64,000 nt of DNA from Mucilaginibacter sabulilitoris (lineage in GTDB: Bacteria > Bacteroidota > Bacteroidia > Sphingobacteriales > Sphingobacteriaceae), in contig NZ_CP139558.1 in NCBI RefSeq assembly GCF_034262375.1, forward strand, positions 6,262,001 to 6,326,000, in the 5' to 3' direction. A model generated the notes under the pieces. It saw only the letters and a list, made by a program, of their open reading frames with translations, did no database searches and had not been told where the DNA came from. The position numbers and the translations under genes were made by a program. Numbering within the stretch: the stretch's first letter is position 1; each line of letters starts with the position of its first letter. Shown here piece by piece: positions 8,731 through 16,794 of this stretch.

Positions 8731-9021
8731 TAGAATTCGAGCGGCCAGAAAACGGCATTATCTGTTCAGTGGCTCTTGCTGTTTGATTTAATCTAATAAT
8801 AACCTTAAAAACACAGAAAAGTTTTAAGCCTTTGAAAGAGGTCTGGCATCTGAAAATCTGGCAGCGAAGCTGTAATTTTTTCAGATGCTAGCTGCAAGAA
8901 TTTCAGTTTTAATTCCATTTCCGGCTTTGGCATTTCACTTGTAGTAACACTGTCGGACAATCGTTCTTAAGTTTAATAAATAAATGGTTTGATCCTTTAA
9001 AATCAATTAAAAGAAAAAATT

Positions 9022-9462
9022 ATGACATTAGTTAAATTTAATCCCGACAAAAGAAACAGTTCACTATTACCAGGTTTTAGTGACGTGTTCGATTCTATTT
9101 TTAATGACACTTTTTTCAATGACCGTATGGTAACCCGCGTACCTGCTGTCAACATCAGCGAAACGGAAAACAACTATCATGTGGAACTGGCTGCGCCGGG
9201 CCTGAAGAAAGAAGATTTCAAACTGAACCTGGAACGCAACGTGCTGAACATTGCTGTTGAGCAAACCGCCAATCAGGAAGACAACCAGAAAAATTACAGC
9301 AAGCGCGAATACAGCTACAATTCTTTCGTGCGTTCCTTTACGCTGCCGGAAAGCGCGGATGACAGCCAGATCAACGCAAGTTATACCGATGGTATCCTCC
9401 GCATCGATATTGCCAAACGTGAAGAAGCGAAAAACATACGTAGGCAGATCGAGATAAAATAA
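9022..9462 (+). CDS. Hsp20/alpha-crystallin small heat shock protein
   Basis: A 146-residue small heat shock protein, an ATP-independent holdase for unfolding proteins. The alpha-crystallin domain covers about residues 35-135, starting at PAVNISETENNYHVE, with the conserved AAPGLKKEDFKLNLE and the signature A-x-x-x-x-G-(I/V)-L seen as ASYTDGILRI. The C-terminal I-x-I-type anchor is RRQIEIK. It is followed by a strong terminator (9484-9510), so it is probably monocistronic. It opens the stress-gene block. Confidence 0.95.
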   Translation: MTLVKFNPDKRNSSLLPGFSDVFDSIFNDTFFNDRMVTRVPAVNISETENNYHVELAAPGLKKEDFKLNLERNVLNIAVEQTANQEDNQKNYSKREYSYNSFVRSFTLPESADDSQINASYTDGILRIDIAKREEAKNIRRQIEIK

Positions 9463-9483
9463 CCGATTCCATCATATATCCGA

Positions 9484-9510
9484 AAAGGCTGCCGTCATGG
9501 CGGCCTTTTT
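9484..9510 (+). terminator. Rho-independent terminator after Hsp20 gene
   Basis: Stem AAAGGCTGCC / GGCGGCCTTT (one G-T pair) with loop GTCAT and a trailing T-run, 22 bases after the Hsp20 stop codon. Confidence 0.85.
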
Positions 9511-9546
9511 CAGGATGTAACAAGAGGTCAGTTTAATTATAGTAGG

Positions 9547-9562
9547 ACTTTAAATTTAAAGT
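9547..9562. repeat. 16-bp perfect palindrome
   Basis: ACTTTAAATTTAAAGT, a perfect AT-rich palindrome upstream of the small hypothetical gene at 9697. It could be a regulator site, but AT-rich palindromes also arise by chance. Confidence 0.35.
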
Positions 9563-9696
9563 TATTCGGCTTAACCGCCCCTGCTGACGCCCAAACACAC
9601 GGCTAAATGACTGCATTTAACAGGACAGCATCTGATATGCGCCAGCGTTAAAAAGACAAGTGTTCCTCTTGTGATGGCTCTTTCATTATAACTGCT

Positions 9697-9990
9697 ATGA
9701 AAACAGAATTCTATATCTTGTTAAGCCTGAAGACACCGCGTGGTTTTGTCGACTATGGACAGTACTTCTTCGGTGACGACCGCGGTACCGCTTATGGGTT
9801 ATTCAGCCAGTTAAAAGGCAACCAAAATTTAAAAGATTCTTGCCTTTTACATATTGACCTCATGGAAACCGTCGGTGAACTGCCGGTAAAGGTCAAAACC
9901 ATCTGCTGCACACTGCATGAATTGGCTTACAATTGTACATTGATCGCAAAAGAGATTTTTCGCTTAAAGAACCTGGAGGAAATGGAATGA
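9697..9990 (+). CDS. Hypothetical protein, 97 aa
   Basis: I do not recognise this family. The protein is small, acidic to neutral and soluble, with no signal peptide or membrane segment. The N-terminal half (FYILLSLKTPRGFVDYGQYFFGDDRG) looks like beta strands around a conserved-looking turn; the C-terminal half is helical (LHELAYNCTLIAKEIFRLK). Its stop overlaps the start of the next gene (ATGA), so the two are probably translated together. Position next to Hsp20 suggests a stress link, which is inference only. Confidence 0.6.
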   Translation: MKTEFYILLSLKTPRGFVDYGQYFFGDDRGTAYGLFSQLKGNQNLKDSCLLHIDLMETVGELPVKVKTICCTLHELAYNCTLIAKEIFRLKNLEEME

Positions 9991-10196
9991 TGGATAAGTT
10001 TTTTTTATTTAGAACACTGATCGTCTCCACGATGATCTGCCTGTTGATCTTTGACGTACTGCGGATAGTGAGCCATTCGGCTGACGCCATTCCCGAGCAG
10101 CATAAAGAGCTATTGCTGACCGGGACTTTATTATGGATCGTCTCTGTTATTGTTAACCGGGGAAGTAATGACGATGATTGGGCAGGAGAGATTTAA
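9987..10196 (+). CDS. Small two-helix membrane protein
   Basis: A 69-residue protein starting at ATG 9987, which overlaps the preceding stop codon by 4 bases and is preceded by GGAGG. A longer in-frame start at 9933 would lie inside the preceding gene and is unlikely. Two hydrophobic stretches (about residues 5-22, LFRTLIVSTMICLLIFDV, and 41-55, LLTGTLLWIVSVIVN) predict two membrane helices with a short outside loop. Function unknown. Confidence 0.55.
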   Translation: MMDKFFLFRTLIVSTMICLLIFDVLRIVSHSADAIPEQHKELLLTGTLLWIVSVIVNRGSNDDDWAGEI

Positions 10197-10330
10197 GGAA
10201 ATTTGGCCGATTAAAACTCGCAGAATACGGCAAAGGCTATTATTGTATAGCAATGCAGCATCCCGAAGGCATCCGCTACAGGTTCTGATGTCCATTTCCA
10301 TCTTAAAGCGTATGTGGTACGTGAATACTT

Positions 10331-10711
10331 CTACTTCTTTGAATGAGCCACATTTTCCAGTAATTCATTAATTTCAAAATCACTGATCCGTCCCAAAAGG
10401 GTAAACGTTTCAGGAATAATTTCTGTGATGTAACGTTTGATACCTTCTTTATCTTCAAAAGAGCGGGTACGACATTTACCTTCTACATAGATCAGCTTTC
10501 CTTTACGGAGCGATCTATGACAGGCTTCCGCCAGCGAACGCCGCATCACGATATTGTGCCATTCTATGTGTTCTGTTTTAACACCGTTTTTGATGATAAA
10601 CTCGGACGTAGCAAGCGGAAAACTTAAAACTGCAGCGTTATCCGACAAATACCTGAGTTCCGGGTCTTTTCCTAAATGGCCGACCAGGATAACTTTATTA
10701 ACTCCTGACAT
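10331..10711 (-). CDS. ssb: Single-stranded DNA-binding protein, short form
   Basis: A 126-residue SSB with the OB-fold: NKVILVGHLGKDPELR at the start, then the WHNIV motif and the KGKLIYVEGKCRTRSF strand pair. It binds ssDNA during replication and repair. The protein ends in LLENVAHSKK, so the acidic tip (DDDIPF type) used by housekeeping SSBs to recruit partners is missing. This points to an accessory paralog; the main ssb should be elsewhere. Monocistronic on the minus strand. Confidence 0.92.
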   Translation of the reverse strand: MSGVNKVILVGHLGKDPELRYLSDNAAVLSFPLATSEFIIKNGVKTEHIEWHNIVMRRSLAEACHRSLRKGKLIYVEGKCRTRSFEDKEGIKRYITEIIPETFTLLGRISDFEINELLENVAHSKK

Positions 10712-11162
10712 AGCGTAAATTTAAGGTTACTTCAATTTCCCTAATGTGATAACACCCGTTACCGAATTGGGTTTTAAACAATTAGCCTTCTTGATATTTC
10801 GTTAAAGCTTAAATTGAAATCTTAGAAATCAGCTCCTCAGCCTCTACACGTCATTGAATAGCTCTGTTCTAAATTAATGACACAGATGGTTGATTTTAGT
10901 ACAATTATTAAATTAAAAGAAATAATTTTAAGTATAGATAGCTAAAATGTAAAATATTTTTATCCATATATCCACTACTGGAATAATATTGGCGGTGATT
11001 TATTCAGATTATTTTGCCGCTCCCGCCCACTTTCAGCCGCCGCTAATTTTACTCATTTATCAAAGAATGAATCTGTATGATGCAAGCAGTAATTTTTCAC
11101 AAATCAGGCAGAATTGCCAATAAAGAGGATCGTATTAAAGTAGTACTCAAAGGAGATGCGTA
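10712..11162. other. Divergent intergenic region
   Basis: About 450 AT-rich bases between ssb and the next gene. No credible ORF or repeat; an 18-codon frame near 11066 has nothing to support it. Only the ribosome-binding site at its end is clear. Confidence 0.5.
11149..11155 (+). promoter_or_regulatory. Strong Shine-Dalgarno site
   Basis: AAAGGAG, seven bases before the ATG at 11163. Strong SD sites are unusual in Bacteroidota, so this one fixes the start and suggests high expression. Confidence 0.6.
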
Positions 11163-12050
11163 ATGAAACACACGATCACCAAAAGAAAGAGCTGGAAAGC
11201 CATGCTGGCCGCAGCAGACAAACCGGTGCAGCTGCCCGTTGCACATGATGCGCTGACAGCCCGCCTGATTGAGCTGGCCGGTTTTGATGCCTACCAGATC
11301 GGCGGCTATGCGCTTTCCGGAGCTACACATGCGATACCAGATGTAGACCTGGAAAAATTCGGCGAAAAGAAATTCTCTGCAGACTGGATCATGCAAGCTT
11401 CACCTCTGCCGGTATTGCTTGATGTTGATGACGGCTATGGTGATGTGAAGAATGTTACACGTACCGTTCAGGAATACATCCGCCTGGGTGCTTCCGCCAT
11501 GTTTATGGAAGATCAGCAACCTCCGAAAAAATGCGGACATATGGGCGATAAAAAAGTGATCGATACCGAAGCCATGTTACAAAAAATCAAAGCAGCCGTG
11601 GCCGCACGTGATGGTATGGATTTCTTTATCCTCGCCCGTACAGATGCCATTGATTCCGAAGGGATCGATAATGCTATCGACCGCGCAAAAAGCTACCTGG
11701 ATGCCGGTGCGGATGGCGTTTACCTCGAAGGTCCGGAAACGATAGACGACCTCGAAAAGATCGGAAAAGAATTGAAAGGGGTATCCTTAGCCACCAGTGT
11801 ATTGGAAAACGGAGGCAAAACACCCTGGGTGTCGCCAAAAGACCTGGGTGATATGGGTTATTCCATGATCTTATACCCCACTACGGTGATCTTCCAGGTG
11901 GCTCACACCATCCAAAAAGCGCTGAATAATTTAAAGCATGGCAAACCAATCCCTAAACCTAACGCGGTTAGTATGGATGAGTTTATGCAAATAGTTGATC
12001 TGCCTTTCTGGGCTAAAATTGAAAAGGAATTTGAAGGAAAAAACATTTGA
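11163..12050 (+). CDS. Isocitrate lyase/PEP mutase superfamily enzyme
   Basis: A 295-residue TIM-barrel enzyme of the superfamily that cleaves or rearranges C-C or P-C bonds of 2-oxoacid-type substrates. The Mg-binding motif DVDDGYGD is at residues 87-94, and the lid-loop motif KKCGHM carries C124, the catalytic cysteine of lyase-type members (methylisocitrate lyase, isocitrate lyase). Phosphonopyruvate-forming mutases usually have different residues in this loop, so a lyase or 2-oxoacid decarboxylase activity is more likely. The substrate cannot be fixed from sequence. It nearly abuts the following SDR gene and is probably in an operon with it. Confidence 0.85.
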   Translation: MKHTITKRKSWKAMLAAADKPVQLPVAHDALTARLIELAGFDAYQIGGYALSGATHAIPDVDLEKFGEKKFSADWIMQASPLPVLLDVDDGYGDVKNVTRTVQEYIRLGASAMFMEDQQPPKKCGHMGDKKVIDTEAMLQKIKAAVAARDGMDFFILARTDAIDSEGIDNAIDRAKSYLDAGADGVYLEGPETIDDLEKIGKELKGVSLATSVLENGGKTPWVSPKDLGDMGYSMILYPTTVIFQVAHTIQKALNNLKHGKPIPKPNAVSMDEFMQIVDLPFWAKIEKEFEGKNI

Positions 12051-12055
12051 CCGAT

Positions 12056-12910
12056 ATGGAAACGAAAACAAAAAAGCCACAAAAACAGGATCGCCAGCCG
12101 GGTATTGAAGCGGAGATGGATCCGAAACCGGAATATATTAAGGATAGTTACAAGGCCGCCGGCAAACTCCAGGGCAAGATAGCCCTGATCACAGGTGGTG
12201 ACAGTGGCATCGGCCGGGCTGTCAGCGTTCATTTCGCCGAAGAAGGTGCGGACATAGCCGTCGTTTACCTCGATGAAGATAATGACGCCGAAACAACCAA
12301 AAATCTGGTGGAAGCCGCGGGCAGAAATTGCCTGCTTATCAAAGGAGATGTGAAGGATGCCGCCTTCCGCAAAAACGCGGTCGAAAGGACCGTTAAGAAA
12401 TATGGAAAGCTAAATATCCTCGTCAATAATGCAGGAATGCAATTTCCACAAAAAGATGTCAAGGCGATTGATCCCGAACAGCTGGACACCACTTTCCGCA
12501 CCAATATATTTGCTTATTTCTACTTCGCTGAGGCGGCAGTAGCTTACATGCGCAGCGGTGACTGTATTATTAATACCACCTCAGTAACTGCTTACCGTTC
12601 CTCTCCTTCGCTGATTGATTACTCTTCGACTAAAGGAGCTATTACCACCTTTACGCGCTCTCTGGCAACAAATCTCGTTGAAAAAAAGATCCGTGTAAAC
12701 GCTGTAGCGCCCGGACCGGTCTGGACGCCCCTGATCGTATCCACGTTCGATGAGGAGAAGATCAAAAATTTTGGAAGTGAAACCGCCATGAAACGGGCTG
12801 GACAGCCTTCGGAGCTTGGACCTGCCTATGTTTTTCTGGCTTCAGATGATGCTTCTTTTATAACGGGGCAGGTCATCCACGTAAACGGTGGTGAAGTAGT
12901 CAACGGATAA
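12056..12910 (+). CDS. SDR-family oxidoreductase (YghA-like)
   Basis: A 284-residue short-chain dehydrogenase with the N-terminal extension typical of the YghA/GS39 stress group. The nucleotide site TGGDSGIG is at about 46-53, NNAG at 124-127 and the catalytic YSSTK (Tyr about 189, Lys about 193). It probably reduces aldehydes or ketones with NAD(P)H. I chose the ATG at 12056; a TTG at 12047 overlaps the preceding stop. It is paralogous to the Tat-signal SDR at 13167, which shares the PGPxWTPL segment. Confidence 0.9.
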   Translation: METKTKKPQKQDRQPGIEAEMDPKPEYIKDSYKAAGKLQGKIALITGGDSGIGRAVSVHFAEEGADIAVVYLDEDNDAETTKNLVEAAGRNCLLIKGDVKDAAFRKNAVERTVKKYGKLNILVNNAGMQFPQKDVKAIDPEQLDTTFRTNIFAYFYFAEAAVAYMRSGDCIINTTSVTAYRSSPSLIDYSSTKGAITTFTRSLATNLVEKKIRVNAVAPGPVWTPLIVSTFDEEKIKNFGSETAMKRAGQPSELGPAYVFLASDDASFITGQVIHVNGGEVVNG

Positions 12911-12965
12911 GGTTATATGATCAACGGAATAATTTATACTATGAATAACTATTAAATCAAAAAAA

Positions 12966-13145
12966 ATGGCAAAGTATTCAGAAAAGGCACAGGACAAGGT
13001 CCACAAAGCCTTACATGAGGAAAAAGAAGGGACACTAAAAAGTGGCAAAAGCGGTAAAAAAGTAACGTCCAGAAAACAAGCTGTGGCAATCGGATTGTCG
13101 GAAGCCCGCAAGGAAGGCGCTAAGGTTCCAAAAAAGAAGTCGTAA
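12966..13145 (+). CDS. DUF6496-type small basic protein
   Basis: A 59-residue Lys-rich protein, positions checked by direct translation. It begins MAKYSEKAQDKVHKALHE and carries the SRKQAVAIGLSEARKEGAKV segment typical of DUF6496 proteins, with a lysine-rich tail (PKKKS). It sits between the two SDR genes on the same strand with gaps of 55 and 21 bases. The KQAVAIGLSEAR-type motif is common in small stress proteins of soil bacteria; a nucleic-acid-binding role is plausible but unproven. Confidence 0.75.
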   Translation: MAKYSEKAQDKVHKALHEEKEGTLKSGKSGKKVTSRKQAVAIGLSEARKEGAKVPKKKS

Positions 13146-13166
13146 AAAAATACATCCTACACTACC

Positions 13167-14171
13167 ATGAACGAAGAACATAAAATCACCCGGCGGCAAG
13201 CGGTCGCCGGGTTAGGTGCCACTTTAGCTGTCGCATCAGTAACACCTGTCTTCTCAGCCGTCGGTAAAACAAAAAGTATAATGGGAACAAAAGCATTAGA
13301 AGATCCGATCACCAAATACCCCAAGCCGCCTTTTGAAGGCCAGTCACAGCCCTGGCCGGGCTTAGCCAGTAAAATGAACCCCAAACCGGATCACGGCGAA
13401 AAAAGCTATAAAGGTTCGGGACGGCTAGCTGGTCGCAAGGCGTTGATTACCGGTGGCGATTCCGGGATGGGACGAGCTGCCGCCATAGCCTATGCCCGTG
13501 AAGGCGCTGATGTGGCGATTAATTATTTCCCGACAGAGGAAGAAGATGCCAAAGAGGTGATCGCATTGATCAAAGCTGAAGGCCGCAAAGCCATCGCAAT
13601 TCCCGGCGACCTGCGAGATGAAGGCTTTTGCAAAAAACTGGTAGACGAGGCGGTTAAGAGTTTGGGCGGATTGGATATTGTAGTAAATAATGCAGGCAGG
13701 CAGCAAAGCAACCAGTCTATTTTGGATATTTCTACAGAACAGTTTGACTGGACGATGAAAACCAATATCTATGCTCCTTTCTGGATCATTAAGGCGGCCC
13801 TGCCGCATTTACAAGCCGGCTCGGTTATCATCGGTACCACTTCTGAACAGGCTTACGATCCCTCACCCGACCTGTATGATTACGCGCAAACAAAGGCTGC
13901 GACAATGAATTATGTCAAGTCACTGGCAAAACAATTAGGGCCGAAAGGTATCCGTGTAAATGGTGTCGCACCCGGACCGATCTGGACACCGTTACAGGTT
14001 AGTGGCGGCGCCAGCCAGGAAAAGCTGAAGCAGTTTGGCGGACAAACACCATTGGGCAGACCCGGGCAACCCGCAGAACTGGCCTCTATCTATGTACAGT
14101 TGGCTGCCTCAGATGCCAGTTACGCGACCGGACAGATCTATGGTTCATCCGGCGGCTCAGGACAACCTTAA
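13167..14171 (+). CDS. SDR-family oxidoreductase with Tat signal
   Basis: A 334-residue short-chain dehydrogenase. The N-terminus has a twin-arginine motif (TRRQAVAGLGA, R9-R10) followed by a hydrophobic stretch to about residue 32, so export by the Tat pathway, or membrane tethering, is predicted. The catalytic domain has TGGDSGMG at 95-102, NNAG at 174-177, and YAQTK (Y239, K243). It shares the long N-terminal linker (MNPKPDHGEKSYKGSGRL) with the YghA-like SDR two genes upstream, indicating an in-situ duplication or paired acquisition. Export of an NAD(P)-dependent enzyme with bound cofactor is possible through Tat. Confidence 0.88.
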   Translation: MNEEHKITRRQAVAGLGATLAVASVTPVFSAVGKTKSIMGTKALEDPITKYPKPPFEGQSQPWPGLASKMNPKPDHGEKSYKGSGRLAGRKALITGGDSGMGRAAAIAYAREGADVAINYFPTEEEDAKEVIALIKAEGRKAIAIPGDLRDEGFCKKLVDEAVKSLGGLDIVVNNAGRQQSNQSILDISTEQFDWTMKTNIYAPFWIIKAALPHLQAGSVIIGTTSEQAYDPSPDLYDYAQTKAATMNYVKSLAKQLGPKGIRVNGVAPGPIWTPLQVSGGASQEKLKQFGGQTPLGRPGQPAELASIYVQLAASDASYATGQIYGSSGGSGQP

Positions 14172-14256
14172 TACGTAGAAGCTCACCCCCGGCCATAATC
14201 CGGCATTGACATCCAATTTAAAGAAATTACAAAATCATTTATCAAAAACAAATATC

Positions 14257-14802
14257 ATGGAAACACAAACCGCACAGACTACCGATTCAAAACTCAAGGA
14301 GTTTTTTATCGATCAATTAGAAGACCTGCTTTGGGCAGAAAAAAAACTGGTTAAAACTTTACCAAAATTACAGGAAGCCGCTACATCCGCTGAACTGAAG
14401 GATGCATTCGGTAATCACCTCACACAAACTCAAAACCATGTTACCAGGTTGGAACAGGTCTTTGGTTTGATTGGTGAAGACGTGGACACCACCAAATGCG
14501 CAGCAATGGCCGGTATTGTTGACGAAGGCGAAGATATTATAGATGAAACCGAAGAAGGCACAGCGCAACGGGATGTAGGTCTGATCTTCGCCGGACAAAA
14601 GGCAGAACATTATGAGATCGCCACTTACGGCGGCATGGTCACACTGGCTAAAACTTTAGGATATAATGATGCGGCTGACCTCCTGGGCCAGACCCTGGAG
14701 GAAGAAAAGGAAGCAGACAACCTGCTGACCCGGATCGCCGAAAATAATATCAATTACCAGGCAAGCACCGAACCCAAAGAAGACAAGGGATTTTTTTCCT
14801 GA
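14257..14802 (+). CDS. DUF892 (YciE/YciF-like) ferritin-like stress protein
   Basis: A 181-residue four-helix protein of the YciE/YciF family. The family signature FFIDQLEDLLWAEKKLVKTLPKL is near residues 14-36, with acidic and His residues of the helical bundle (NHLTQTQNHVTRLE, GQKAEHYEIATYG) positioned for a di-metal site. The start at ATG 14257 gives the usual family length; the frame is open further upstream but without a better start. Members are induced by osmotic and general stress in enterobacteria. A second copy is at 16795. Confidence 0.9.
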   Translation: METQTAQTTDSKLKEFFIDQLEDLLWAEKKLVKTLPKLQEAATSAELKDAFGNHLTQTQNHVTRLEQVFGLIGEDVDTTKCAAMAGIVDEGEDIIDETEEGTAQRDVGLIFAGQKAEHYEIATYGGMVTLAKTLGYNDAADLLGQTLEEEKEADNLLTRIAENNINYQASTEPKEDKGFFS

Positions 14803-14810
14803 TCTTTTTA

Positions 14811-14836
14811 CAGCGCCTGTCATCAGACAGGCGCTG
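14811..14836. terminator. Terminator-like hairpin after DUF892 gene
   Basis: Perfect 11-bp stem CAGCGCCTGTC / GACAGGCGCTG with loop ATCA, just after the stop codon. No T-run follows, so it may slow or stabilise transcripts and may not terminate fully. Confidence 0.5.
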
Positions 14837-14901
14837 CTGAATGCCAATGCAAAACAAGGTTGAAATGAAAGTGTATTTAGGAAATATTTAAAAATTAGCT
14901 T

Positions 14902-15090
14902 ATGCCATGGTATAACGGAAACTACCCGCCATCTTATAAGAACCAACCTAAGAAAATCAGGGAAAAGGCAACGGAGATCGCCAATGAAGTGTTGCGAACA
15001 ACCGGCAATGAAGGGGAAGCAATAGCGACTGGTTTAAAGCAGGCACGCGCTCATTTTGCAAAAGAAAAAAAGAAGAACAGTGATAGCTGA
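14902..15090 (+). CDS. Small YdaT-N-terminal-like stress protein
   Basis: A 62-residue basic, helical protein beginning MPWYNGNYPPSYKNQPKKIREKA and continuing AIATGLKQARAHF. This matches from memory the N-terminal region of the Bacillus subtilis general stress protein YdaT (MPWxxxDYPxSLKN, then IAN and GRAI motifs), without the C-terminal DUF2188 part. Function is unknown. Separated by about 50 bases from the FMN reductase gene that follows on the same strand. Confidence 0.65.
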   Translation: MPWYNGNYPPSYKNQPKKIREKATEIANEVLRTTGNEGEAIATGLKQARAHFAKEKKKNSDS

Positions 15091-15137
15091 ACTACATCAG
15101 GCTGTTATTTTTCTAACTAATTATTAAAACAAACTTC

Positions 15138-15803
15138 ATGAAGGCATTACTTATTAACTGTACGCTCAAACGCCAACCAGATTTTTCCAACACAGGCGCA
15201 TTGGCTGACAAAGCCGCAAGCCAGCTTCGTGAGCAGGGGTTTGAAACAGAGATTATCCGTCTTAATGATTACCAGGTGCTTACCGGTAATTCTTCTGATG
15301 AAGGAGAGGGTGACCAATGGCCGCTTATCCTGGAAAAGATCAAATCCTGTCAAATTTTTATTATCGCCACGCCCATCTGGATGGGACACCTGGCCTCGAC
15401 CGCTCAAAAAGTGATTGAACGGTTAGATGCTATTTTCCGGGACGAAGAACTAAGCAATCACGAAAACGGACAATATATGCCCTATAATAAAGTAGGCGGT
15501 TGCCTGGTCACCGGCAACGAAGACGGCGCCCATAGCTGCGCCGCGCAAGTACTCTGGGCTTTGCAGGAAGTAGGCTTTACAATTCCACCAAATGTTAACG
15601 CCTATTGGGTTGGCATGGCCGGAGGAGAAAAAGATTATGTAGAAGCCGGCGGCGAACGATATTTATATACCAATAAAACCTTGCGTTATATGACCGCAAA
15701 CCTGGCCTGGTTTGCCAAACTATTAGCCACTAACCCTATCGGTACCAATCTACTGGAAGAGGATAAAAAAGCGGAAGGAGAAAGCGACAAGCAAGAAGGT
15801 TAG
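15138..15803 (+). CDS. NADPH-dependent FMN reductase family protein
   Basis: A 221-residue flavodoxin-fold oxidoreductase. The N-terminal beta strand and phosphate loop (LLINCTLKRQPDFSNTG, about 4-20) bind the FMN phosphate; TPIWMGHLAS (about 78-87) and the GNEDGAHSCAAQVLWAL helix complete the flavin site. Such enzymes reduce quinones, azo compounds or iron complexes with NAD(P)H. The C-terminal 20 residues are charged and probably disordered. Context with catalase and SDRs suggests a redox-stress role. Confidence 0.85.
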   Translation: MKALLINCTLKRQPDFSNTGALADKAASQLREQGFETEIIRLNDYQVLTGNSSDEGEGDQWPLILEKIKSCQIFIIATPIWMGHLASTAQKVIERLDAIFRDEELSNHENGQYMPYNKVGGCLVTGNEDGAHSCAAQVLWALQEVGFTIPPNVNAYWVGMAGGEKDYVEAGGERYLYTNKTLRYMTANLAWFAKLLATNPIGTNLLEEDKKAEGESDKQEG

Positions 15804-15846
15804 TATCAACTGATTCTAAAATCATTTACGGATAAACTATATTTCT

Positions 15847-16146
15847 ATGACTACGCAAACCAAAAAAACAGTAAACAAATGGTCTGCAGATGTTACAGAG
15901 CACAGCGATGCGATGGACCTGGAGAAAGATATTTTTAAATCCGGAGATCCGGATAAGATCGCGGCATCAGTAAAACATTCGGCGGAGACAAGCAAACGGC
16001 GAAAATCTTCGCCTTATCAAAGCGCGATGTCCATGCTGACCTTTTATGAGAACCGGGCCGGAAAGAACTTAAACGCAGAGGAAAAAGACACGCTGGAAAA
16101 AGCAAAGGATAAGTTGAGGGAGTTATTCGGTAAGGACGATAAGTGA
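15847..16146 (+). CDS. DUF3175 protein
   Basis: A 99-residue protein with the DUF3175 pattern: WSADVTEHSDAMDLEKDIF near the start, then KIAASVKHSAE, SSPYQSAMSMLTFYENRAGKNL, and a charged C-terminal helix. Family members are small, cytosolic and of unknown function, often next to DNA-damage or oxidative-stress genes. No metal motif or membrane segment is visible. Confidence 0.82.
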   Translation: MTTQTKKTVNKWSADVTEHSDAMDLEKDIFKSGDPDKIAASVKHSAETSKRRKSSPYQSAMSMLTFYENRAGKNLNAEEKDTLEKAKDKLRELFGKDDK

Positions 16147-16259
16147 TAAGCAGTAGTCGGTTCTGTATCCGGTAGTTATGATTGTTAGGAAAAGACCTGA
16201 TGCTTGCGCAAAGCGTCTGTATATCCAAACCATTTTCAGCGCCAGATCGTTAAGTATAA

Positions 16260-16742
16260 ATGGCAGAAAGCAAAATCGGCGTTTGCAGTAAAATCATAGC
16301 TCAACGAGGGCTGACTATCGCTTTTGCAGAAAGCGCGACAGCGGGCTGGCTCTGCTCCGAATTTGCGCTGACCGAAGAATCTGGTAAAGTGCTTAAAGGG
16401 GGCATCGCCTGTTATGACGCAAGTTTGAAAATCCGTTTATTAGGTGTACCACAGGAACTTATTGATAAATACACGCCGGAATCGATGGAAGTGACCCGGG
16501 AGATGGCTTACCGCTTAAAAACAATAATCGATTCGGATATTCAGGTAACCGTTACCGGCCTGACCACTCCCGGCGGCAGCGAAACACCGGACAAACCGGT
16601 CGGCACCATGTTCGTTTTTGCTTTGATCAGTGGTCGTGAAGCCAGCTTCCGTAAAGTGTTTTCCGGTTCCTGCGAGGAGGTCATTCATCAGACCATCGAG
16701 GCGACCGCTGAACTTTTGATCTCGGCGCTAAGCAAAACTTAA
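16260..16742 (+). CDS. CinA-family nicotinamide-nucleotide amidohydrolase-like protein
   Basis: A 160-residue stand-alone CinA C-terminal (PncC) domain. PncC deamidates nicotinamide mononucleotide to nicotinic acid mononucleotide in the NAD salvage cycle. Motifs: GLTIAFAESATAG (the classical AESCTGG with Cys to Ala and Gly to Ala changes but the catalytic-loop Ser kept) and VTGLTTPGGS. It lacks the N-terminal COG1058 domain of full CinA. The altered loop leaves activity uncertain. It converges with the minus-strand DUF892 gene. Confidence 0.85.
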   Translation: MAESKIGVCSKIIAQRGLTIAFAESATAGWLCSEFALTEESGKVLKGGIACYDASLKIRLLGVPQELIDKYTPESMEVTREMAYRLKTIIDSDIQVTVTGLTTPGGSETPDKPVGTMFVFALISGREASFRKVFSGSCEEVIHQTIEATAELLISALSKT

Positions 16743-16771
16743 ACAAAAAAAGGGATACCTTCCGGTATCCC
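16741..16771 (-). terminator. Rho-independent terminator for minus-strand DUF892 gene
   Basis: Stem GGGATACC / GGTATCCC (16752-16759, 16764-16771) with loop TTCC. On the minus strand a run of seven T follows the stem, so it terminates transcripts from the gene at 16795-17349; on the plus strand there is no T-run. Confidence 0.8.
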
Positions 16772-16794
16772 CTGAAAGATCACAATTGCTTCTT

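Noticed and set aside
9933..9986. Upstream in-frame start for the two-helix membrane protein
   Set aside because: It would overlap the preceding gene by over 50 bases, while ATG 9987 has a good ribosome site and a standard ATGA overlap.
11066..11122. 18-codon frame upstream of the PEP-mutase family gene
   Set aside because: Too short, no ribosome site, and simply part of the leader region.
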